Shown: positions 55,808 through 64,000 of the stretch, piece after piece
How positions within the stretch are numbered: the first letter of the stretch is position 1
Layout of the letters: every line of letters starts with the position of its first letter
Assembly (NCBI RefSeq): GCF_002994745.2
Contig: NC_037094.1
Location: 6,494,001-6,558,000, forward strand
Origin: Rosa chinensis
Taxonomy: Eukaryota; Streptophyta; Magnoliopsida; Rosales; Rosaceae
Direction of reading: 5' to 3'
DNA: 64,000 bases
Program-made: the position numbers and the translations under genes
Notes under the pieces: model-generated
The model's database searches: none
Seen by the model: the letters and a program-made list of their open reading frames with translations, nothing else
Told to the model about the DNA's origin: nothing

Positions 55808-56449
55808 TAACATTAGCAAAACAAAGTGCTTTATCTTGACCATTTCGATGATAATCGTTTATATTTTCTCAACATTTTCAATAATAGTTAGTTCGTAAAC
55901 AATGCCCTTTAGAAAGTATTTTTGTTGTTTATTCGATTCCCCTGCATAAGATACGGTGTGTTTCTTGGTTTGTAATTTTTTTTGGAATCAAAGAAAAAAT
56001 CAATATATTGATCAAAAGTCATGATGGCGGCATATCCAACCTTTTAGTTAAAAGTCAAAGGCGTTTGAAAAATTTGACACCCCCATTATCATTACTGTGC
56101 ATTAATATTTTGCATTTCCAACTCCCTTTAGTCAAAAGCCATAATCATTTCATAATTTTAATTATTTTAGATAATTATTTAACTACAATATGAATTTATA
56201 TGTCATACGTAATAATCTTATATAATATATCATCGTTTAAAAAAATTAGAATATTTTATTTTATTTTTTCAAGTTTTTTTTTTTAAACTACATTACTTTA
56301 TTATTAGCCGTTGAATTTATTTCATTGCAATTTTCTAACCACAGATTATAAATTAAGTAATTATATATTTATTTTTGAATTTTTGTTATCAATTAATCTT
56401 GGCTTTCCATTTTGAATTTAGTTAATGAGAAGTGAATCAGAATTGCTCA
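55808..56449. other. AT-rich intergenic DNA
   Basis: Includes GGCATATCCAACCTTTTAGT-like sequence near 56030, which may be the end of a further MITE whose partner is GTTGGAGATGTCC at about 56903-56915. The match is too weak to define an element. Confidence 0.35.
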
Positions 56450-56722
56450 TCTATACTATTATTAAGAGAAGAGGGTTTGTTAGCCAAAGTGGACGTGAAA
56501 ATACTTCAATACCCTTACACCATAAGTTATATTAAATTAATATTTAATAAATTAGGGATATAAATGTAATTAACAAAATAACAGAAAAGTATTAAAAAAA
56601 AAATTCTTATGCAGATAACTACCCCTCTACCCACTATCTGCAGATATCTAACACTATTTACAAATATTAATTTTTTAGTGAAAAAAATTCTTGCACATGC
56701 AAAGCATGTGATTGCAGACTAG
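56450..56722 (+). mobile_element. Short non-autonomous Helitron, 273 bp
   Basis: Begins TCTATACTATTATTAAGAG after host A and ends with a 7-bp hairpin (CACATGC, AAA, GCATGTG), then ATTGCAGA and CTAG before host T (56723). All Helitron rules are met: TC start, hairpin about 8-12 bp from a CTAG end, A/T target without duplication. No coding content. Confidence 0.85.
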
Positions 56723-57869
56723 TTTTATATAGTGAAAGGTGGGGCCATGCCTTATTCCCTTAAACCATTTTGATCTTCTACCTTCATTCCTTAGTCATTT
56801 TGACTCAAGGTATGTCTCAAAAACCATTTTTGACACCCTTTTGATTTATGTTGAAGATGGTGAAACAAAAGCCCCTTAGTTATTTTAGCTTTTGACTCCA
56901 TTGTTGGAGATGTCCTTACATACTTTCTACTGCCAATTAGGGGCAAACAAGAAGATGTGTTAGTATCCACAGTGGTACGTAGAACTAGGTCACTCATTTG
57001 ATAATAAATATATCAAAATAGCATTAATCTTCCTTCGATACTATTCCAGACATTCGGTACTATTTCAAAAGATTCGCTAGAAGCACGAAAAGTGTATAGC
57101 TCCCTAAAAAAAACTTATGGAATTATTGAAAGTAAACTAAGATGCTAACATAGTTCAAGCCTAAAACAACCAGGCCCAAATGAGGACAGCCCAAAGACAA
57201 TACCACCGAAATCCCAGCAAATCGACTCAAACCTGGCCCAATTCTGTAACCTCCATCGCACGTACTGCCGCCTAGCGGTACCACAGCCCCCATCGCTGCT
57301 ACTTCCAGACACCGCCGGCGAAACAACTCCGACCATTGTGAACCTCAAAGGCTGAAAACTAAGCAAGCTCAAACACCACTCCTAAAGTCCTAAGTTTATC
57401 CATAAGCATTGCAGCCACCGACCCTAAAAGTAGAGCAGCACGACCACATTGCAATATAGATGTCAAACTAGAGTCGCCACTCGCCCTTGAGGCCTAATAT
57501 GCTAAACTTTGAGCAACACCCTCCAATTACACTGCCCCTGAGTCCTAGCTTTAGATTCCATGTCCGACAGCATACCACAAAACACCGACAGAGCCGGTGG
57601 CCCGTTAGACGTCCTTTGTCGCCGGACAAGCACGATTGCACAGAGGCAAAGAGTCGCCCTTTAGGGTTTCGTTCTCTCCCCTTCTAAAGAGACAAGCATG
57701 AAAATAAAAATAAAAACTTAATTGTTTCTTTGTTTGTAATGTTCATTATTAAGTGAGCTCTATTTTTACAATCATGAAGATGTATTTGTTTAGCTAGGGA
57801 GGTGACATGAGGGCTCTAATTTTGAATGTTTGTATGACTAACTTTCGGTTCTTATTCATAATAAATAAA
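56723..57869. other. Intergenic DNA with a GC-richer repeat-like stretch
   Basis: Bases 57130-57680 are noticeably richer in C and G, with short frames on both strands and CCGGCGA motifs. They resemble the 5' part of a plant retroelement (LINE or LTR leader) rather than a gene. No domain was recognised. Confidence 0.35.
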
Positions 57870-58564
57870 GGGTGCCCCTATTGCCACCCTACTATTTTCT
57901 TAGTTCACCCTACCAACATTTGAATTATTGAAAGACTATATTATCCAAGTGCAAAATGACTAATAAGTACATTAATTTTTCAAAATCTAAATTTCAAAAT
58001 ATAACCAAAAAATAAATACAAAGGATACTTAAATTCTCATTAGATAACATTGATCTTCATCTTCTCCACCAAAATCTAAATTCATTACTAGTTTTTTTTG
58101 TCTTTTTGTTCCCTCCTTATCATTAATTGGTTCAGTTCACAAAACCATTAGTATTACTTTCATCAAAATCTTTACAATACTTTTTGTGAACACCAAAAGT
58201 AAAGATTTATAAAAATAAAAAATAAAATAAAAACATTTTCTTCTTCACTATTCACAGTTGTTAACTTACTAATATTCTGACAGGATTCCAATAGACGAAT
58301 GTTGAAAGTGAAATAGAAATAAAAAATGGAAGTAAATCAGAATACGATTTTGTTACGAAAACATATTATATTTTAGTTTTCTTATTGGTATAATTTAAAT
58401 GAGATATTTTTGTTAATTTTTTTTTAATTGGATGTGTCATATAATGATATTTCTGGAAAAAGAAATGGGTTAGATAAGTAAATTTAATACTTAAATTAAA
58501 ATATAGGGTGTAGTGAGTAACTAGGGTGAACAAAGAAAATAGTAAGGTGACAATAGAAACACCC
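57870..58564. mobile_element. TIR element, 695 bp, with 8-bp duplication
   Basis: The left end GGGTGCCCCTATTGCCACCC and the right end are inverted relatives over about 50 bp (both include CTACTATTTTCTT/GTTCACCCTA parts with mismatches). The direct repeat TAAATAAA lies at 57862-57869 and 58565-58572, which fits a hAT-like element, though AT-rich repeats can match by chance. Interior non-coding. Confidence 0.65.
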
Positions 58565-58673
58565 TAAATAAATCATTTTGCATAAAAAGTAGACCATACA
58601 AGGTACCCTTTTCTCTAACATACAATCATTTAAATCGTGTATGGTCTACTTTTTATGCAAAATGATTTATTTA
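58565..58673. repeat. Perfect foldback: 36-bp arms, 37-base loop
   Basis: Bases 58565-58600 and 58638-58673 are exact inverted copies. As RNA this would form a 36-bp perfect hairpin. It touches the TIR element on its left. It could be a very small foldback element or the source of a hairpin siRNA. The perfect arms are longer and cleaner than in typical plant miRNA precursors. Confidence 0.85.
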
Positions 58674-61600
58674 CTATCAATTAAGCATAAATGCTAATCG
58701 AAGACGCATGAACAAACATTGACGCAAACCATGTTTGGATCCGATTCTTGCGAACTGAAATGCTCCAGGTGAAGATTGCGGAGAATGCATTACAGAATAT
58801 TCTTCACTGTAGAAGAAGCTCGGTGAAGCTTAGATCAAAATACATGAGTTGACTTGAAGAATCAGTGTTCAGAATATGTACTTCACGCTTGTTGGAGAGG
58901 TCTTCCTAGTTGTGGCTTCAAGAAATTCACAAAAACAAATCATTGGCTTTTCCCAAATAACTTTCAATACACAGTATAACCAAACAAAATCGTACCATAC
59001 GGTAGCAAAGATAAAGCCCCTATTCTTGAATTCTATAGTCGTATAGTACTCGTATTATGAATATATGATAAATGATAGGAAAACAAACTGTAAGGATGAA
59101 GTTTTGTGATAAAATATATACCAGTATTAGTCCCAGACAAGTCCTCTTGAGCACTGTGATATATCAATGCAGACTGGCCAACAGTATGAGTCGTTGCTCC
59201 ACCTGCTGAGCACAAAATTTCACCTGTACTTATATTATGTGTGTTTTCTACTTTTTGTTTTTCTCTTTCAGTCAAGCTCAGAAATTCTTTCAATGCAGAA
59301 ATGCAAATGTGATTAAAAGCATGAGAGTATATTTGCCTGACAAGATGTATTGCTTATGGTGCTTAGGAAAAATTATGGCAAAGGAATGTTGGAACAAGCC
59401 TCCTTTATTGCTGAAGTCTTGGCTTGTCCCCAGTCGCTAGGATTGTCCGAGAAAGAACAAACGAGTCATAAGTATAGAAAAGGTAAGATGTTCAGACTGT
59501 GTCATTCCGAAATGCTTGATTGACAACAGATTAATTATGTAATATGCAGAAATTAATTAAGAAGCTAGTGTTAAAAGTTCACAAAGTAATGATCAGGAAC
59601 AGAAATGACCAGTTCAAAGCAAGAGGGCCTAAGCTCAGCTTCTGAAGCTTCACTGACTTCTCCATCCAAAAATCCATCGACTTTATATGCCACTGTTAAT
59701 GTGAATAACGGCATTAGAGAATGCCAACAAGAAGTTTAATCATATGGCAGTTGGGAATTCCACGTCAAAGAGGGTTGGATTTACACAATTACATGACATT
59801 AAAAATGCCACTGATGGACACATTTAATCGACTATCTATTATCAACTAGCTCTCTTTTAGATACAGAGTCGATGTTAGAAATTGGTGCTGTTGGAATTGA
59901 AGAATCACTTTGGCACTAGGTAATCACGTTAACGAAAGTCCATGAAAGGTTATCATTTCATTTCGCATCCCGCATCACACCAAAAGAGGCACACCCATGC
60001 AAGCAAGGAAGGGCTAAGCACAGTTTTAGCCAAATAATCGTGTATTATAATCTACCATTTTTGGTGAAAAATCATGGTCTGAGACAATTTATTATTTTAT
60101 TTAGGAGAAAGTTCCGAAGTTAGTCTATTTGGAGTTGGAAAAAGATACTATATCTTTTAGCGTGCTTATCTTGCTTGATGAGGCATCATTAGCCTCACTT
60201 GTATGAACGTCGTGATAGAAACCTTTATGGCTTTATCCTTGTTAAATATGGACACCATTGGCCCCAATAGACAAGGGCTTTACTTGAAGTCTGGAATGGG
60301 TGCAGGCATAAGCGCTAACCTCATTAACATACCTACCATCTGCCTCACTAGTCACATCCATCAACCGTTAATCTCACTCGATATTACCTACCATTAACCT
60401 CATTCGAGGTGCGCATTGTATTTTCAAATTCATGTCATCTATATTGTTCAACAGTAATTCATGTCATCCATATTGTTTGTCAATAGCACTAGCGCACAAA
60501 ACAACTATCCAAATGTTGTTCATTCATTTTTCCATAGGTGCAAAGCCAATGAGCATAGTAAGAACCTCTCTTCTTCCTTTTCTCCAACAAAGGAGTTTCC
60601 AACAAAAACATTCCAAGTAATCAAAAAGTACCAACAGTGTGGATTAATCACAGCGGTAAATGCTGATAATTTCCACGAAAGTGGTAAAATTGAAATACAG
60701 GTCTACAATTTTTAGGCTGCATCTTATATATTTATTAATTACTTCAATTCAAAAGATTTAAAAGTGACACTATTAGTACAGTAAATGAGTGTTGTGATGT
60801 ACTTTAAAGAAAGTTGAAAAACAATATCAACATTAGTAATTTAAAATTAATTTTGTCATTATACTCTCATTCAATGAAAAAATAGCATACTCATGAGAGC
60901 AAGATCTGATTTCATTTAAAACGGTATAGAAAAAGCTCGAACTGTTTTTCTAATTGCTAAGGACGCAAACACATACAATTTTCAAGCTTTGCTAGATTAC
61001 TGGTTAAGTAAGCAAATTTTTGTTGAGAATCCATGGTTGTTGCGGTGGGTCCTGATTGAATGAATGTAAAGGGATGGTTGATTGTGCTCTAGCATCACAA
61101 ACAACCCAAAATAATTTCTTTATTGTTCCTGGACCCTTGTTCGATATGAACAATTGAAAACCTGAAAATTATTCTATACATCGACGGTGTAAATGACATA
61201 ATACTTATAAGATGATCTTAACCCTTGATATTTATAATTAATATTTTTATTAATAACATAAGAGTGTATTTAATACAATCTATCCATCCATTTATGTCGG
61301 TGCAAGTGAATGACAGTGCACTGAATCCTCCCTATTGAAAACCGACCCTAGCGGGGTAAAAATGAGAGAAAGGTAAAGCTTGTGTGAGTAATTGGACTAG
61401 ATGAAGGTAAAGTAATTGGCGGTGGTGATCGGTGCCTTAAAAAACTTGGAGGACGAATTTTTATCATTTATTATTGGTGTGAGTTTCGAAAAGTCAAAAG
61501 CTTATGTTTGACTCCGCGATTTACGTGAGAAAAATCACGTCGTTCCAAGTGAGTTCTATTTTGATGGATGGGATCGGGTGACGTGCTCTCTCCCTCTCCC

Positions 61601-61740
61601 CACAAGTTCTCTCTCTTCATTCTCTCTCCTCTGTGTCGCTTCTGCTGGGTTTTCATTTTTTTTTATGACAAAATAAAATTACAACGAAAAAAAAAATCAC
61701 GACAAACACCCCCTCATAGCTGATCTAATTAGAATGTGAG
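58674..61740. other. Intergenic DNA, no gene recognised
   Basis: Only short frames occur. The minus-strand stretch 59033-59293 (GEILCSAGGATTHTVGQSAL) ends near a GT donor and looks faintly protein-like, but I cannot name it. A short local duplication lies at 60432-60480 (ATTCATGTCATC-TATATTGTT twice). AT-rich spacer makes up the rest. Confidence 0.35.
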
Positions 61741-62790
61741 TGTACCGTAAGGCCTCATTTGGTTCGCAGAAATGAAATCAATTCCTTCGAGCCCCACGGA
61801 GCACTCCCTTCTTTCTCGTGTTGGCTTGCTAGCTCATTCATATCTCCAATTACCGGGCCAAGGTTTCCCATCCTCCCAATTCCTGTTATTCCAAGAATTC
61901 CACAAAATGTCTTTGTCCGCATTATGTGGGGGGGAGGGGGGGGTCCATAAAACCAAGTGATCCTGAAGCTCGCAGAACTAGACTTTTAACCATGGTATCA
62001 ATAAAGTGACGAGAGTGATCCAGAATGGTGACAGAAAACTTAGATCCATTTAAAAAAAAAAAACGGGATTTGGAACGCTGGGAGGCTCATCCCAACACTT
62101 GTTAATATTATTAATAGTCAAATTAGGATACAATGGGGAGGACATTAAGCCAACGATTGTTAGAACATTCCATTTTTAAGCTAGAATATATTAGTTGATT
62201 CCATTTCACTTTTTGACCTTTCCAAGTTAGAACATTCGAGGAGAGAGACTTGCGTGGGGTAGCGGCACCACGTGGATATAGTGCAGACCAATCAACCCCA
62301 GCAGAGGGGGTCTTTTGGGAAAGTAGAGATAATTTTGGAATAAGGAAAAAATTCTAATGTCTGATTGGCTTGCACTATATCCATTTGGTGGAGAAAACCC
62401 TACCTAAGAATTTTTCCTGAAGGAATCTCATCTTTGATGGCGGGGTTGACGTGGAGCAACGCTATTGGAGCACAAAAACCTTTAGTTTCTGCAATTGATT
62501 ATAATAAGGCTAATTTTGTAACTCTAAAAGCCCTATTCCGATTCTTCTCTTGTAACCGCATATAAATGCACTAGTATATGAGGGCCTCAAAGACTCATCC
62601 TTTTGTATCTCTCTGAAAAAAAAAAAACCTCTTTATTCTTTTGTTTCAACTTTCAATGAAACATATATGGGTTCTCTGGTTCTGCCCTCCTACCCCTATC
62701 TCTGAGGAGAGAAAGATCGCATCTTTTCCCGTAAGAGATGTTCACTGCTGGCAAAGATGTTATCTTTCACTTCCCCATGAGCATAAGGCT
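61741..62790. other. Probable transposon remnants (LTR-like)
   Basis: Near 61752 GGCCTCATTTGGTTCGCAGAA resembles a MITE end. From 62159 (TGTTAGAACATTCC) to about 62760 the sequence has the look of an LTR, including ATATAAATGCACTAGT as a promoter box (62561), a poly-A tract and CT-rich leader. No partner LTR is in the window, so this remains tentative. Confidence 0.3.
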
Positions 62791-64000
62791 TGATAGGAGC
62801 ATTTTAATGTGATATTTTAATAGTTAATTCCTCACATTTTGCTTAATTAATTCCTTAACTGAATCGATTTTTAATTCAATTTCTATTTTTAGGTACATTG
62901 GAGTAGATGAAGGTGAAATGAGCATTAGGTCCATAATTACCTGGAAATGATGGAGAAAAATGGAAATGTACTAAAAGATCAATTTTACACATATTCCTAC
63001 TCCGGCTAGGAGAAACCAAGCCAAGCAAAGAAGAAGGAGCGGCCGCCTGACCAAATGAACTTCAAATGAGCTGAAACCTTCCAGATACATTCTAGACACC
63101 CAAAGGATCATTTCTTATGAAGAGTGCCAGAGAAAAATATGAGTGGAAGGCCTTCAAACAATCAGCCCAATTTTCTACAGAAGCAAAACCGAAAAACTGG
63201 ACCTGTAAGAGGTCCAGCAGCATTTCCGGCCCAACCACATGGATTGAAGCTCTGAAAATTTGTCAGGATGATCTACACTCATAGAGGAACATTTGATATG
63301 AATAAATCGGAGGCCCAATATGAAGTTTTGATGGAGAAATAATTGAAGGAATAAAGGGGCAGAAACTGACTTGAAAACAGCTTAACACCACATATTCATG
63401 TTTCCCACCCACATGAAGAAAGCTAGATGCTTTTCTCTTTTTCCTTGGATATATTTTTTCTACAATCTCTTTAATAGATCATCATCACTTCCATGTTGCT
63501 GCACCTTCATGCTTTGCTTTCATTTCATCATTTCTCTTTCTTTTCCATATTCTACAAATCACTTTCATACTCCACTTTCATTATTTTTCTTCCACTCATC
63601 ATTTCACTCTTCTTTTTCTTCCCTATATAAACACTTTCTCCTCTCATTCTAAAACACATTCCTTCATCCATTCCATCTCCTTGTCTCTCCATTTCCTTTC
63701 CATTTTCTTTTCCACCCTCTAGAGCAAGCCACGAGTTCAAGCAAGGCCAAGGGAGAAGAAGAATTGCCGTGAGCATCATCCTCCATCATCATCCTTGAAG
63801 CTTGCTTTCGAGATTCAAGACACTACATCCTCAATTCGTTCATCTCATCTCCATCTCACGGTGTAATCCGATTCTCCTTTGTAACTTTTGCTTTGATTTC
63901 GTTGGTTTTGTTCTAGTTGACATATATGTATGAACAAAGTATTATTTCTGGAATTTTTATGATTAATTGATATTTTCAGATTCATATCATTGTTCTTTGA
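62791..64000 (+). other. Possible LTR/leader of a large retroelement running off the window
   Basis: Starts around TGATAGGAGCATTTTAATG and continues without a coding frame. It includes a CT-rich block and a CCTATATAAACACTTTCTCC promoter-like box at about 63623. Long non-coding, retroelement-like sequence of this kind is common in LARD or Gypsy LTRs. The partner copy lies outside the window, so the call is weak. Confidence 0.3.

Noticed and set aside
57123..57372. Minus-strand Gly-rich frames as a gene
   Set aside because: Two overlapping frames in GC-richer repeat-like DNA without domain or splice context.

Overview
The window looks like plant nuclear DNA, specifically a eudicot. It is AT-rich, the genes are intron-split, there is a nuclear-type tRNA-Gln, RPW8-type immune receptor genes are present, and transposable elements are dense and nested. 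The style of the repeats and the RPW8 genes fits Rosaceae best, but that is an inference I could not test. No bacterial or organellar features were seen.

Layout. Positions 1-4000 hold transposon debris: a hAT-type MITE, a small TIR element, a 206-bp tandem array and unassigned gene scraps. At 4044-5534 (+) lies a truncated immune-receptor gene with two RPW8 domains and no NB-ARC. From 7063 to 13372 there is an LTR fragment and a broken minus-strand Ty1/copia element that carries a hAT MITE inside its pol. An apparently intact F-box/PP2-B gene follows (about 13608-14549, +).

The region 15331-33068 is one nested structure. A copia element sits in a second PP2-B copy, of which only the last exon fragment survives, at 32862. 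The 3' LTR of that copia is itself split at 18523/32682 by about 14 kb of Helitron-like DNA (minus strand). The Helitron has a textbook 3' end at 18524 and a 5'-type terminus near 32677. It carries an exon from a pyruvate kinase gene plus many tandem duplications.

From 33580 to 37408 a broken RALF-like peptide gene and an intact one (both -) flank a second RPW8-RPW8 receptor gene (34565-36598, +), which stops inside its NB-ARC domain. This is a small decayed immunity/signalling cluster. From 38563 to 55300 lies the conserved, expressed-looking part: a two-exon Yippee-like gene (-), a tRNA-Gln(CUG) (-), a 1.3-kb Mutator-like element and a complete 28-exon cohesin SMC3 gene (-). By eye, SMC3 has one AT-AC (U12-type) intron, one GC-AG intron and an E2F-type promoter site. 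From 55475 to the end is intergenic DNA with MITEs, a mini-Helitron, a perfect 36-bp foldback and probable LTR remnants.

Functionally, SMC3 (cohesin) and the Yippee-like gene are the housekeeping genes. PP2-B (SCF ubiquitin ligase adaptor or lectin), the RPW8 receptors (immunity) and the RALF-like peptide (cell-wall/receptor-kinase signalling) are the fast-evolving ones. No operon-like organisation exists. All family assignments were made by eye from sequence motifs; no database search was run.
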